Assembly: GCF_000949475.1 (NCBI RefSeq)
Contig: NZ_JRHC01000006.1
Span: forward strand, 186,001-250,000
Reading direction: 5' to 3'
Source of the DNA: Draconibacterium sediminis
GTDB lineage: Bacteria; Bacteroidota; Bacteroidia; Bacteroidales; Prolixibacteraceae
DNA length: 64,000 nt
Shown here: positions 44,732-54,283 of the stretch, in pieces
Layout: every line of letters starts with the position of its first letter
How positions within the stretch are numbered: position 1 is the first letter of the stretch
Position numbers and translations under genes: made by a program
Notes under the pieces: generated by a model
Database searches by the model: none
Seen by the model: only the letters and a program-made list of their open reading frames with translations
What the model was told of the DNA's origin: nothing

Positions 44732-45433
44732 TTAATAAATCGGATTCTCATTAATTATATCCGACTCCACTTCTCCGTCTTTTAACCGAATAATACGATG
44801 TGCGTGCTCGGCAATATCTTCTTCGTGGGTTACCATAACCAAGGTATTCCCCTTTCGGTGAATTTCAGCAAAAAGCTTCATAATTTCTTCCGAAATTTTT
44901 GAATCGAGGTTACCGGTTGGCTCATCGGCCAAAAGCAAAGCAGGCTTATTTACCAGCGCACGGGCAATGGCCACACGTTGGCGTTGTCCTCCCGACAATT
45001 CGTTGGGTTTGTGTTCCATACGGTCTTCCAAACCTACATCAACAAGGGTGGCTTCGGCCATTTGTTTGCGTTCGGCCTTGCGCTTTCCGGCATAAACCAG
45101 TGGCAACATTACGTTTTCAAGAGCTGAGTTACGTGGTAAAAGGTTAAATACCTGGAATACAAAACCGATCTCCGAGTTTCTTATTTCTGCCAAACTATCA
45201 TCCGACAGGCTGCTCACATCATTTCCGTTCAACACATATTTTCCACTGGTTGGAGTGTCCAAACAGCCTATAATGTTCATTAAGGTTGATTTTCCCGAAC
45301 CCGAGGCCCCCATAATGGCAACATATTCTCCTTTATAAATATCAATAGAAACCGAACGAAGGGCGCGAACTTCCTGCGTTCCAACCTTATATATTTTTAC
45401 AATGTTCTCGAGATGAATAATTTTTTCCGGCAT
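44732..45433 (-). CDS. ABC transporter ATP-binding protein (MacB/LolD type), orphan
   Basis: 233-aa ATPase of the MacB/LolD/FtsE group, which powers mechanotransmission or lipoprotein release. Walker A 'GASGSGKST' (42-50), Q-loop Gln94 ('[10 protein letters not shown]'), signature 'LSGGQ' (146-150), Walker B 'LLLADE' and His203 are all present. The usual FtsX-type permease is not adjacent on either side, so the partner is encoded elsewhere. No TAnnTTTG promoter box is obvious upstream. Confidence 0.9.
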   Translation of the reverse strand: MPEKIIHLENIVKIYKVGTQEVRALRSVSIDIYKGEYVAIMGASGSGKSTLMNIIGCLDTPTSGKYVLNGNDVSSLSDDSLAEIRNSEIGFVFQVFNLLPRNSALENVMLPLVYAGKRKAERKQMAEATLVDVGLEDRMEHKPNELSGGQRQRVAIARALVNKPALLLADEPTGNLDSKISEEIMKLFAEIHRKGNTLVMVTHEEDIAEHAHRIIRLKDGEVESDIINENPIY

Positions 45434-45761
45434 AGCTTTATTTTATGTATTTGTAGTATTTTTTTAGTCGCATTACATGTAACGAACGAATCGTTGTTAA
45501 AAATATGATTTTCCAGCTGTTCTCAGACTGGAAATAGCATTTTTTAAGATTTATTATCATAAGTAATACCGATGTGAAATCAAATTAAGCTTTATTTCAG
45601 ATAATTCCTCCTTTCAATCGGCATTAACTCCCGAAATATCGGGATAATTTCACCATTTCGTTTAAGGCTCACTTTGAAATACAAATGGTAAAACTTTTCG
45701 CTTTATTACAAAAACTGTACCCAACAGTTAATTTCTTTTGAATATTTCGGTATTATTCGCT
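45434..45761. other. intergenic region upstream of recG and ABC gene
   Basis: No gene. It contains a perfect TTACATGTAA palindrome (45473-45482) about 40 bases before the ABC gene, a TTTCCAG / CTGGAAA hairpin (about 45511-45534), and a CCCGA / TCGGG hairpin near 45630-45643. The palindrome is placed like an operator for the ABC gene; no regulator is encoded nearby. Confidence 0.45.
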
Positions 45762-45793
45762 GTTGCCGCAATTTGTGTGAATATGTATATTTG
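45762..45793 (+). promoter_or_regulatory. promoter of recG, implying a leaderless mRNA
   Basis: GTTG at 45762-45765 and TATATTTG at 45786-45793 are 20 bases apart. The -7 box ends four bases before ATG 45798, so transcription would start at or next to the start codon. Confidence 0.6.
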
Positions 45794-45797
45794 CTGC

Positions 45798-47900
45798 ATG
45801 CCAGAATTTCTCGATCAGGAAATAAAATTTTTACCCGGCGTGGGGCCAAAACGTGCGGAAATTTTATTCAAAGAGCTGAAAATAAAAACCTTTAGCGATT
45901 TGATATATTATTATCCATACAAATACATCGACCGCACCAAATTTTATAATATTTCCGACATTAACACCGAGATGGCATACATACAGGTGAAAGGCGTTTT
46001 GCGCTCGATGGAAACCGTTGGTACCGGAAGCAAACAGCGGCTTGTTGCCCGTTTTTCGGATAACACCGGCACCATAGAACTGGTGTGGTTCAGGGGTATA
46101 AAATGGCAAAAAGAGCAACTCCTTATTAACAAAACCTATATTGTTTTTGGCAAGCCGGCTTTGTTTAGTGGCCGCATTAGTGTGGTCCACCCCGAAATGG
46201 AAACCGAGCAGGAAATGCAGTTAAAGCCAATCGGGCTTTTTCAGGGGCATTACAACACCACCGAGAAAATGAAAAAGCAGTTTCTCACCTCGAAAACCAT
46301 TAACAAATTTCAGCTAACCTTGCTTGGGCTGGCAAAGGGAAAAATCAAAGAAACTCTGCCCGAATACCTCACCCGCGAGCTAAAATTAATGCCGCTTGAG
46401 CAGGCACTCTCTGCCATTCACAAACCGGAAAAACCAATTGAACTAAAAAACGCCACCTTTCGATTAAAATTTGAGGAGCTGTTTTTTATTCAGCTGAAAA
46501 TACTGGCGTTAAAACATAACAGAAATCAAAAATTCAAAGGATTTCATTTTGAAAAAGTTGGCTTTAATTTCAATACGTTTTACGAAAAATACCTGCCTTT
46601 TGATCTTACCAATGCACAAAAAAAGGTGATCAAGGAAATCCGGCGCGATGTTAACGGAACGTCCCAGATGAACCGTTTGCTGCAGGGCGACGTGGGAAGT
46701 GGCAAAACGTTGGTGGCATTAATGACCATGCTGTTGGCTATGGACAACGAATTCCAGAGTTGTTTAATGGCCCCAACAGAAATTTTAGCCCAGCAACACT
46801 ATCAATCCATTTCACGAATGCTGGATGGCATGGGTATAAACGTTGGCTTGCTTACCGGATCGACAAAAGCCAAACAGCGCCGTGAATTGCACGCCGCACT
46901 GCAATCGGGCGAAATGCAAATTATTATTGGTACCCACGCATTGATTGAAGATACGGTAAGTTTTAAACGGCTGGGACTTGTTATTGTCGACGAGCAGCAT
47001 CGTTTTGGTGTAGCTCAACGGGCAAAACTCTGGAAAAAGAATGATCTGATTCCACCACATATTTTGGTAATGACAGCCACACCGATACCGCGAACATTGG
47101 CCATGACCGTTTACGGCGACCTGGAAGTATCAGTGATTGATGAATTGCCACCGGGACGAAAACCGATACAAACCATGCACTTTTTCGAGAACAGAAGAGC
47201 GCAACTGAACCGTTTTTTGAAACAACAAATTGATAAAGGAACGCAGGTTTATATTGTTTACCCATTGATTTCGGAATCGGAAAAAATGGACCTGAAAAAC
47301 CTGGAAGAAGGTTACCGACATATTTCTGAGACTTTTCCCGATTACAAAATCAGCATGGTACACGGGAAAATGAAACCCAACATTAAAGAAAATGCCATGC
47401 AGGCTTTTAAACGTGGCGAAACGCAGATTATGGTTGCCACAACCGTAATTGAGGTGGGTGTTGACGTACCAAATGCAGCGGTTATGGTAATTGAAAGTGC
47501 CGAACGTTTTGGTTTGTCGCAGTTGCACCAGCTGCGTGGCCGTGTGGGGCGTGGCGCCGAACAATCGTATTGTATTTTAATGTCGTCGTACAAAATCAGT
47601 ACCGAAAGCCGCAAACGACTCGATACAATGGTACGAACCAACGATGGTTTTGAAATTGCCGAAGTGGATATGAAATTGCGTGGTCCCGGTGATTTGGAAG
47701 GCACACAGCAAAGTGGTATGGGTTTCGACCTAAAAATTGCCAATCTCGGAAAAGACGGCGAGATTCTTCAAAAGGCCAGAAACATTGCCAACGACATTCT
47801 CGACGACGATCCGTTTTTGCAAAAGGAACAAAACCAATTGCTTCTTAAAAATCTCTTGTCATCAAAGGATACAAGCTTCGACTGGAGTTCGATAAGTTAA
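45798..47900 (+). CDS. recG: ATP-dependent DNA helicase RecG
   Basis: 700-aa superfamily 2 helicase that regresses stalled forks and unwinds branched DNA. 'FLPGVGPKRAEILFKEL' is the N-terminal helix-hairpin; an OB-fold wedge domain follows at about 60-150. Helicase motifs: 'LLQGDVGSGKT' (I), 'DEQHRFG' (II), 'TATPIPRTLA' (III), 'VATTVIEVGVDVPNA' (V) and 'QLRGRVGRG' (VI). ATG 45798 is chosen because it gives the family N-terminus and the promoter overlaps any earlier start. Complete. Confidence 0.95.
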   Translation: MPEFLDQEIKFLPGVGPKRAEILFKELKIKTFSDLIYYYPYKYIDRTKFYNISDINTEMAYIQVKGVLRSMETVGTGSKQRLVARFSDNTGTIELVWFRGIKWQKEQLLINKTYIVFGKPALFSGRISVVHPEMETEQEMQLKPIGLFQGHYNTTEKMKKQFLTSKTINKFQLTLLGLAKGKIKETLPEYLTRELKLMPLEQALSAIHKPEKPIELKNATFRLKFEELFFIQLKILALKHNRNQKFKGFHFEKVGFNFNTFYEKYLPFDLTNAQKKVIKEIRRDVNGTSQMNRLLQGDVGSGKTLVALMTMLLAMDNEFQSCLMAPTEILAQQHYQSISRMLDGMGINVGLLTGSTKAKQRRELHAALQSGEMQIIIGTHALIEDTVSFKRLGLVIVDEQHRFGVAQRAKLWKKNDLIPPHILVMTATPIPRTLAMTVYGDLEVSVIDELPPGRKPIQTMHFFENRRAQLNRFLKQQIDKGTQVYIVYPLISESEKMDLKNLEEGYRHISETFPDYKISMVHGKMKPNIKENAMQAFKRGETQIMVATTVIEVGVDVPNAAVMVIESAERFGLSQLHQLRGRVGRGAEQSYCILMSSYKISTESRKRLDTMVRTNDGFEIAEVDMKLRGPGDLEGTQQSGMGFDLKIANLGKDGEILQKARNIANDILDDDPFLQKEQNQLLLKNLLSSKDTSFDWSSIS

Positions 47901-47949
47901 TTTTTATCCCTAATTTCCCGGGACATTTTCACCCGAAAAGTTTAACATC

Positions 47950-48945
47950 ATGAATAAAGTACAGTTACCCGCATCAGACGTAAAAATTACACCAATTACT
48001 TTTGGCGCCTGGGCCATTGGCGGATGGTTTTGGGGCGGAGCCGAAGAAAAAGAGTCGGTTAAAGCCATTGAAGCAGCTATTACAAACGGCATGACAACCA
48101 TCGACACTGCGCCGGTTTACGGTTTCGGGCAAAGCGAAGAGTTTGTTGGAGAAGCCATAAAAGGCAAGCGAAGCAAGGTTGAACTGTTAACCAAGTTTGG
48201 TTTGGTGTGGGACCGAAAATCGGGTCATATACATTACGAAAAAACTTTTGATAATCAGGGAAACGAGGTAAGCTTGTATCGTTTGGGCAGCAAAGAAAGT
48301 GTAATAAGGGAATGTGAGGACTGTCTAAGACGACTTGGTACTGACTATATTGATCTTTTTCAGCAGCACTGGCCCGACAGTTCCACTCCGGTTGAAGAAA
48401 CTATGGAAGCACTGGAAATACTGAAGGATCAGGGGAAAATCCGCGCCGGTGGCGTAAGTAATTACTCCATGAACGAAATGGAGAAAGCTGAAAAGTATTT
48501 TACACTTTCATCGAACCAGGTTCCGTACAGCATGGTTAACCGCGGTATAGAAGACGAAGTGGTTCCGTACTGCATTGCCAATGATAAAGCAATTATTGCC
48601 TACAGCCCGCTGCAAAGAGGTCTTTTAACCGGAAAAATTACGGCCGGTTATAAATTTGCAGAAGGTGATCATCGGCCAACTACCCCGTTTTTTAAAGAAC
48701 CGAACTTGTCACGAATCAACACATTTCTGGATAAAATAAAACCAATTGCTGATGCCAAACAAGCAACACTGGCACAGTTGGCTTTAAACTGGACCATAAA
48801 CCAACCCGGAATCACTTGCGCACTTGCCGGTGCCCGAAATGAAAAACAGGTATTGGAAAATCTGAAAGCTGCAGAGTTAAACATTTCGGATGAAGAGTTT
48901 ACCTTCATACGAAATGAACTTGATCAACTTGTTTTGGAAATCTAA
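47950..48945 (+). CDS. Aldo/keto reductase
   Basis: 331-aa NADPH-dependent TIM-barrel oxidoreductase. The catalytic tetrad is Asp52, Tyr57, Lys82 and His140 ('IDTAPVYG', 'LLTKFG', 'QQHWPD'). The length and the loops resemble the AKR11/AKR12 (YghZ/GSP69-like) branch of general-stress reductases; the substrate is unknown. A single gene downstream of recG (49-base gap), possibly read through. Confidence 0.93.
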   Translation: MNKVQLPASDVKITPITFGAWAIGGWFWGGAEEKESVKAIEAAITNGMTTIDTAPVYGFGQSEEFVGEAIKGKRSKVELLTKFGLVWDRKSGHIHYEKTFDNQGNEVSLYRLGSKESVIRECEDCLRRLGTDYIDLFQQHWPDSSTPVEETMEALEILKDQGKIRAGGVSNYSMNEMEKAEKYFTLSSNQVPYSMVNRGIEDEVVPYCIANDKAIIAYSPLQRGLLTGKITAGYKFAEGDHRPTTPFFKEPNLSRINTFLDKIKPIADAKQATLAQLALNWTINQPGITCALAGARNEKQVLENLKAAELNISDEEFTFIRNELDQLVLEI

Positions 48946-49523
48946 GATTTGGCTTTCCAAATCTCCAATATTGGAATCTGTTCGATTCTAATTGTGACAT
49001 GGTTGAGATGATAAAAATTATACACAAGAATTTAGTTCCTATAGCCTTATCAGGCGGATTTTACTTTTTGTCTTGAGACAATAAGTAAACAAAAAACTCA
49101 AGGCTGCGCCCACTTCACTTGGAAAAACTACGCGATGCCAGCTAAAATTCCTGAAACTCGTCGTACCTCCTCAAACATCAGTAATTTTTTAACGCCGTCA
49201 CCACTTGTTTTCCGGTTCACCGGCCGAGGCCGAAGCTTCGATATTGCTTTCGTATCTGCTAACAATACTTAAGTGGACCGGCCTCTTTTGGTATTTACCC
49301 GGAGTGGAAATGAAACCTTAGTGAGAGCGGGAAGCTCCGAGGGAGCGAGGAGATCACCCGCCAGAACTTAGGTTTTATGAAAATGTAGGGTGAAGATCAA
49401 AAGCAGCCTTGATCTTTTTGCTTCGTTTTTGCATTAAGGCAAAAATGAAGGCCGCCGGCAGGCAAAAGCACAACCTACAGGTAATCCCCATTTTGAATGT
49501 ATAAATTTGCAAGAACAAACTAA
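48946..49523. repeat. intergenic region with a composite palindromic repeat element
   Basis: 578 bp without a gene, more GC-rich than its surroundings in places. Nested inverted repeats: TTGTCT / AGACAA (49068-49081), GCGGG / CCCGC around 49327-49361, AGATCAA / TTGATCT (49394-49400 and 49409-49415), TTTTTGC / GCAAAAA (49426-49432 and 49439-49445, with CTTC / GAAG outside), and AAACCTTAGT near 49313 opposite ACTTAGGTTT near 49366. This looks like a dispersed, non-coding composite element of Bacteroidota genomes, possibly transcribed; copies elsewhere would confirm it. Confidence 0.5.
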
Positions 49524-50357
49524 TTAAACCAACTCAAAAAACAGCTTTTGCAACAAACGTGTTATTTCGCCAGGTTTTCCGTTACCAAGCAACTGATCTT
49601 CGATTTGCACCACCGGACAAATTTCGCTACCTGTACCTGCGATAAAAACTTCGTCCATTTCGTAAAGTTCTTCTTCGGAGTACGGGCGCTCCTCAACCGG
49701 AATGTTATTGGCCGCGCACAGTTCCATGATAACTTTTCGGGTAATTCCCGGTAAAATCAGGTTTGATAAAGGCCGTGTTACCACAATGCCATTTTTTACA
49801 CAAAGTACGCTGGAATGCGTAGCTTCGGTAACCTTTCCGTCGCGGATAAGAATACACTCGCCTGCCCCGCTTTGGTGCGCTTCGTTATAAAGCATGGTAT
49901 TGGGCAGCAACGAAACTGATTTAATATCGCAGCGTTGCCAGCGAATATCGTCGCGGGTAATTACTTTAATTCCGTTCTCCAGTTTTTCTGTAGCCGAAGG
50001 CAGATCAAAAGCATAGGCATAAACGGTTGGTGCAATCTCATCAGGGAAATGATGCGAACGTTTGGCTGTGCCCCGCGATATTTGCAGGTAAATTCCGGCA
50101 TGTTTGTCAGCCATATCGTTTTTCTGAATCAACTCCATAAATACTGCTTCAAGTTTTTCAGTATCGTATTCAATACCAATCTCTTTTAAACTGCGGTTCA
50201 GGCGGTCTAAATGATCCTGGAAACGAAAAGCCTTGCCATAATAATATTTGGCTACTTCGTAAACACCGTCGGCAAACAGAAATCCCCGGTCGTTTGGTGA
50301 AATCTTTGCTTCATCGGCTGCTACATATTCTCCGTTCAGATAAACGATATTGCTCAT
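49524..50357 (-). CDS. Class IV aminotransferase, D-amino-acid transaminase-like
   Basis: 277-aa fold-type IV PLP enzyme. Catalytic Lys146 lies in 'RWQRCDIKSVSLLPN', a sequence typical of D-alanine/D-amino-acid transaminases rather than branched-chain ones. 'SPNDRGFLFADGVYE' near residue 20 and 'EATHSSV', 'LPGITR' and 'EVFIAGTGSEICPV' complete the active site. Likely makes D-Glu or D-Ala for peptidoglycan, or deaminates D-amino acids; aminodeoxychorismate lyase is a weaker alternative. Confidence 0.88.
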   Translation of the reverse strand: MSNIVYLNGEYVAADEAKISPNDRGFLFADGVYEVAKYYYGKAFRFQDHLDRLNRSLKEIGIEYDTEKLEAVFMELIQKNDMADKHAGIYLQISRGTAKRSHHFPDEIAPTVYAYAFDLPSATEKLENGIKVITRDDIRWQRCDIKSVSLLPNTMLYNEAHQSGAGECILIRDGKVTEATHSSVLCVKNGIVVTRPLSNLILPGITRKVIMELCAANNIPVEERPYSEEELYEMDEVFIAGTGSEICPVVQIEDQLLGNGKPGEITRLLQKLFFELV

Positions 50358-50423
50358 AATTATAATCGGGTTGAATTGAAACTCAAAAATAGAAAAACTT
50401 TGAATTTTGGTCTTCTAAAAAAC

Positions 50424-50453
50424 AAAAAGGGATTCAACTTAATGAACCCCTTT
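50424..50453 (-). terminator. terminator of the RRM gene
   Basis: AAAGGGATTCA / TGAACCCCTTT (one G-T pair) with a T run on the minus strand; 30 bases beyond the stop at 50484. Confidence 0.8.
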
Positions 50454-50483
50454 CCTATATTATCAAAAAATTCTTTTCTGATC

Positions 50484-50804
50484 CTAGTAACGGTCACGAC
50501 GTCCGTAACCACCACCGCCACCACGGTTGTAACCACCGCCGCCACCGCCACGGTTGTTGTTTTCGCGAGGTTTTGATTCGTTAACTTTAATGTTACGACC
50601 TGCAACCTCAGCGTTGTTCAATTCTTCGATAGCTTTGTTAGCTTCTGAATCGTCTTCCATTTCAACAAAACCGAAACCTTTGCTTCTTCCAGTAAATTTA
50701 TCCATGATAATTTTAGATGAAGCAACTTCACCATACTCTTCAAAAATTTCTCTCAAATCTTCTTCGCCCATGTTGAAGGGCAAATTTCCAATGTAAATGT
50801 TCAT
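50484..50804 (-). CDS. RNA-binding protein with RRM and glycine-rich tail
   Basis: 106-aa single-RRM protein: RNP2 'IYIGNL' (3-8) and RNP1 'KGFGFVEM' (42-49), then an Asn/Gly/Arg-rich tail like eukaryotic hnRNP-type or cyanobacterial Rbp proteins. In bacteria these are cold- or stress-induced RNA chaperones. The tail is coded by a low-complexity GGN run, which also creates false ORFs on the other strand. A 285-base region upstream holds no other gene. Confidence 0.92.
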   Translation of the reverse strand: MNIYIGNLPFNMGEEDLREIFEEYGEVASSKIIMDKFTGRSKGFGFVEMEDDSEANKAIEELNNAEVAGRNIKVNESKPRENNNRGGGGGGYNRGGGGGYGRRDRY

Positions 50805-51089
50805 TTTATACTATAATTTAAAGTTAATATATCCATCTTACTGATCACCAGAAGAACCAATCAAAATGCATCACGTCCTGGTGTTACTTGAATACAGTAT
50901 AAAATAAGCTTTATTAACGATTGAAATAACGTCGGGAAAAACACAAGAGAGATAAACTGTCCGGTTTATTAATATCAATAAAAAAAGACCAAAATGCTAA
51001 TTGCCAGACTTTTCTAAAAATTAACAGCCCAAAGGTAATTCTTTATTCGAACTAACAAACTAAAATTAACATATTTCTTAAACATACAT

Positions 51090-51803
51090 TTATTCCGCAA
51101 TCAGATCGCGAATTACTGCGCTGGCAATAAAGCCTCCAAACAGTGGTGGCATGTACGAAATGGTTCCTACTGTTGATTTTTTATTCCGGCCTTCCTCGAT
51201 ACGTACGGCCTTTTCATCGATATCCTCGGAAGAGAAAACCACTTTTACGCCCTTTTTAACGCCCAGACGACCAAGCCGTTTTCGCATCATTTTTGCCAGT
51301 TTGCAATTGTGTGATTTTTTAATGTCAGTGATTTCTATTTTCGACGGATCCATTTTTCCACCGGCACCCATCGAACTGATTACACGAAGTTTTAACTGTA
51401 GTGCATGATAAACCAGAAATACCTTTGGCGAGAGCGTATCGATAGCATCAACAACATAATCAAAAGGAGCACTGTTTAAGAGTTCGATGGTCTGCTCATC
51501 GCGGATGTAATCATTTACGATTGTCAATTCCAACTCCGGATTTATATCCATAAAACGTTTTGCCAGGATTTCGGCTTTTGGCTGCCCTTTGGTACTTATA
51601 AGCGCGGGTAATTGACGGTTGCGGTTACTTTCTTCCACCACGTCGCCGTCAACAATGGTCATTTTTCCAATTCCTGCACGACATAATTGTTCTGCCGCAT
51701 AAGCGCCAACTCCACCTAGGCCAACTACCAGTACATTTGCATTTTTAAGTTTGGCCAGTTTTTCTTCTCCTAACAATAACTCAGTTCGTTCTAACCAGTG
51801 CAT
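51090..51803 (-). CDS. tcdA: tRNA threonylcarbamoyladenosine dehydratase TcdA
   Basis: 237-aa E1-like (ThiF/MoeB) enzyme that cyclises t6A at tRNA position 37 to ct6A. 'LVVGLGGVGAYAAEQLCRAG' (Gly28-Gly33 nucleotide loop), 'DGDVVEESNRNRQLPA' and 'VDAIDTLSPK' are the ATP-binding motifs of the family. It acts after TsaD, whose gene starts at the left end of this window. The C-terminal part is normal. Confidence 0.92.
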   Translation of the reverse strand: MHWLERTELLLGEEKLAKLKNANVLVVGLGGVGAYAAEQLCRAGIGKMTIVDGDVVEESNRNRQLPALISTKGQPKAEILAKRFMDINPELELTIVNDYIRDEQTIELLNSAPFDYVVDAIDTLSPKVFLVYHALQLKLRVISSMGAGGKMDPSKIEITDIKKSHNCKLAKMMRKRLGRLGVKKGVKVVFSSEDIDEKAVRIEEGRNKKSTVGTISYMPPLFGGFIASAVIRDLIAE

Positions 51804-51850
51804 TACTCTCTAAAACTAAATTTTCGTGGCGCAAAGAAACAAAATTGTGT

Positions 51851-52540
51851 TTAAATTCTTCCTGGCATCAACGATTTTTCTATCTGGTTAAAGTTGGTCC
51901 ACACCGCCTTTTTAAGCTCCTCAACCGGCATTTCCTTTAAAGCTGCAGCCTGCTGATAAATGGTATCAACATTAAAATCCAGCTCATCGGTCTCGAAGAA
52001 TATTTTATTTAGCGGAAGATATTTAAATGATTTTACGGCTTTTGAATCTTCCCTGAAAAGATTTTTTCCAAACGAAAACAAAAAACCTTTATCTACCAGT
52101 TGTTTTGTAATTTCAACACTACCGTTGTATCCATGCATAATCCAGGGCATAACGGGATTCATTTTTTCGCGGAGTGCAATTACCTCGTTCAACGCTTTCA
52201 CACAATGAATGATTAACGGATATTGATACTCTTCGGCAATAACGGCCTGTGCTTCAAAAACCCGAAGTTGCTCGATAAAATCGCCGCCGTTAATTTTGTC
52301 GAGGCCCGCTTCTCCCACAAAAATTACATGGTCGAATTCAAGTGCTTCCTCTACCATTTGCAGCGCTTCATTATTTTCCTGTTTGCTGCCAAGATGCCAG
52401 GGATGAAGCCCAACCGAATAAAAATTGCGTCCGTTGAAAGCCGCAAATCCGTCGCCCGGAAATATATTTTGTACCGTTATCGTTTCAATTTCGTTATGAA
52501 ACGGATGTGTGTGAATATCGATATAGGGAATTGAACTCAT
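51851..52540 (-). CDS. TatD family metal-dependent hydrolase
   Basis: 229-aa TIM-barrel metallohydrolase. 'YIDIHTHPF' gives His10 and His12, 'GEAGLDK' the glutamate ligand, 'IIHCVKA' the third His, and 'FETD' the final Asp. The 'GLHPW' motif is typical. TatD proteins are DNases or quality-control hydrolases. It is shorter than average (260 aa), lacking some helices. 31 bases after elbB on the same strand; likely co-transcribed with elbB and possibly tcdA. Confidence 0.9.
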   Translation of the reverse strand: MSSIPYIDIHTHPFHNEIETITVQNIFPGDGFAAFNGRNFYSVGLHPWHLGSKQENNEALQMVEEALEFDHVIFVGEAGLDKINGGDFIEQLRVFEAQAVIAEEYQYPLIIHCVKALNEVIALREKMNPVMPWIMHGYNGSVEITKQLVDKGFLFSFGKNLFREDSKAVKSFKYLPLNKIFFETDELDFNVDTIYQQAAALKEMPVEELKKAVWTNFNQIEKSLMPGRI

Positions 52541-52571
52541 AAACCAGTTTTGTTAGCTAAACTCTTCTCAA

Positions 52572-53219
52572 TTACGCCATCTCCAGCATTTTAGCAACCA
52601 CATTTGAAGCGCCATCTGCAATTTGTGTGATCGTAGCATCGAGCATATAACAAGGCGCTGTAATTACTTTGTATTTTTCGTCAACCACAATTTCGCCGTG
52701 TGTGGTGGTAACGTGTGTGGCACCCAATGATTCAAGCGCATCGGCAGTTCCTTTGTCCTGACCAATGGTAAGTTTTACGTCGCCTAAAACTTTTGCAATT
52801 ATTGCGGGCGAAATACACAGTGCTCCCACAGGTTTTTCTGCTTCAACAGTAGCTTTAATGGCTTTCTCAACATCTGGATTTACCTTACAATCGAGGCCAT
52901 CGAAAGCAAATGTGCAAAGGTTTTTAGCAGCACCAAAACCTCCCGGAAAAATAATTGCATCGTAATCGGCAGCTTTATACTCCGACAATGCTTTTATATT
53001 ACCGCGAGCGATGCGGGCAGCTTCTACCAAAACATTACGGGTTTCGGGCATTTCCTCTCCTGAAATATGATTTACCACATGCGCCTGATCCACATCGGGG
53101 GCAAAACACTGATAGGCCGCGCCCTGCTGCGCAATGGCCAATAAAGTTAATGTGGCTTCGTGAATTTCGGCACCGTCATAAACACCATTTCCGGCTAATA
53201 CTACTGCTATATTTTTCAT
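52572..53219 (-). CDS. elbB: Isoprenoid biosynthesis glyoxalase ElbB
   Basis: 215-aa DJ-1/PfpI-like protein with 'VLAGNGVYDGAEIHEA' at the start and the nucleophile elbow 'VGALCISPAI' (Cys about 135), 'IIFPGGFGAAKNL' and 'THGEIVVDEKYKVITAPCYM'. The product is a glyoxalase III-type enzyme named for its effect on early isoprenoid synthesis. Full length. The gene heads the elbB-TatD cluster and stands 76 bases after the metA stop codon. Confidence 0.92.
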   Translation of the reverse strand: MKNIAVVLAGNGVYDGAEIHEATLTLLAIAQQGAAYQCFAPDVDQAHVVNHISGEEMPETRNVLVEAARIARGNIKALSEYKAADYDAIIFPGGFGAAKNLCTFAFDGLDCKVNPDVEKAIKATVEAEKPVGALCISPAIIAKVLGDVKLTIGQDKGTADALESLGATHVTTTHGEIVVDEKYKVITAPCYMLDATITQIADGASNVVAKMLEMA

Positions 53220-53295
53220 TTTATATCCTATTTAATTTTGTATTTCAAAGTTACAAGATAAAAAGTGAATCAGAAAGCCCAACAGTGATCAGTTC

Positions 53296-54213
53296 TTAAC
53301 TAATCTGCTCCAGATCGTATGGTGTTTCCTGGTAAACGTAATAATTCAGCCAGTTGGAGAACAACAGGTTTGCTGTTGATTTCCAGCGCATAACCGGAGT
53401 TTTCGCCGGATCGTTATCCGGATAGTAATTTCTTGGAATTTCGATGGGTAAATTTTTGGCCATATCGCGTTTATACTCCCCGTCCAGAGTGTTTCGTGAA
53501 TATTCAGAATGCCCGGTAATAAACAGCTGCCGTCCGTTTTTGGCTTTTACGATTGACACACCTGCCTCCTCCGAATGTGAAATGACCTGCAGCTCATCCA
53601 CTTTTTCTATGTCACCTTTACGAATTTCGGTATGACGTGAGTGAGGAATAAAAAAGACATCATCAAAACCTCTGAATATTGGTAATGTATTGTCGGACAG
53701 ATGATGCTCGAAAACGCCAAACATTTTTTTGTCGAGCGGATATTTGGGTACCTCGTAATAGTGATACAAAGCCGCCTGCGCTGCCCAGCAAATAAACAAC
53801 GACGAAGTTACGTGATGCTCAGCCCAGTCAAGGATCTCCTTCATTTCATCCCAATAGGTAACCTCCTCAAAATCGAGCTGTTCAACCGGAGCACCGGTAA
53901 TAATCATACCGTCGTACTTTTTGTTTTTCAGTTCATCAAAAGTATCGTAAAACTCACTCATGTGTTGCGATGGCGTATTCTTGGGCGTATGTCCTTTAAT
54001 TTTCAGAAAGTCGATCTCAATCTGTAATGGTGAATTGGATAACAGACGAAGCAGATCAGTTTCTGTTGAAATTTTCAGCGGCATCAGGTTTAAGATCACA
54101 ATTTTTAGTGGTCGGATATCCTGGTGCGATGCCCGCGATGAATCCATTACAAAAATATTCTCCTCGCGAAGAATTTCAATTGCCGGTAATTTGTCGTTTA
54201 TATTTAATGGCAT
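53296..54213 (-). CDS. metA: Homoserine O-acetyltransferase, MetA type
   Basis: 305-aa enzyme making the activated homoserine ester for methionine synthesis. Catalytic Cys142 ('ICWAAQA'), His235 and Glu237 ('FITGHSEYSR') are present. Residue 111, which sets acyl choice, is Glu ('APVEQLDFEEV'), as in the acetyl-CoA-specific Thermotoga-type MetA; succinyl-specific E. coli has Gly. The product should be O-acetylhomoserine, the substrate of MetY, whose gene lies just upstream. ATG 54213 is the family start. It has its own promoter with a palindrome in the spacer. Confidence 0.94.
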   Translation of the reverse strand: MPLNINDKLPAIEILREENIFVMDSSRASHQDIRPLKIVILNLMPLKISTETDLLRLLSNSPLQIEIDFLKIKGHTPKNTPSQHMSEFYDTFDELKNKKYDGMIITGAPVEQLDFEEVTYWDEMKEILDWAEHHVTSSLFICWAAQAALYHYYEVPKYPLDKKMFGVFEHHLSDNTLPIFRGFDDVFFIPHSRHTEIRKGDIEKVDELQVISHSEEAGVSIVKAKNGRQLFITGHSEYSRNTLDGEYKRDMAKNLPIEIPRNYYPDNDPAKTPVMRWKSTANLLFSNWLNYYVYQETPYDLEQIS

Positions 54214-54283
54214 TTTATAGTCGTTTTTTCGTATCAAGAGCACTCGATTCCTTATCTCATCACTCCGTTTTTTTCAGTTCGCG

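Noticed and set aside
50376-50576. Thr/Val-rich open frame on the plus strand opposite the RRM gene
   Set aside because: It is the complement of the glycine-rich tail codons; the minus-strand RRM protein has both RNP motifs.
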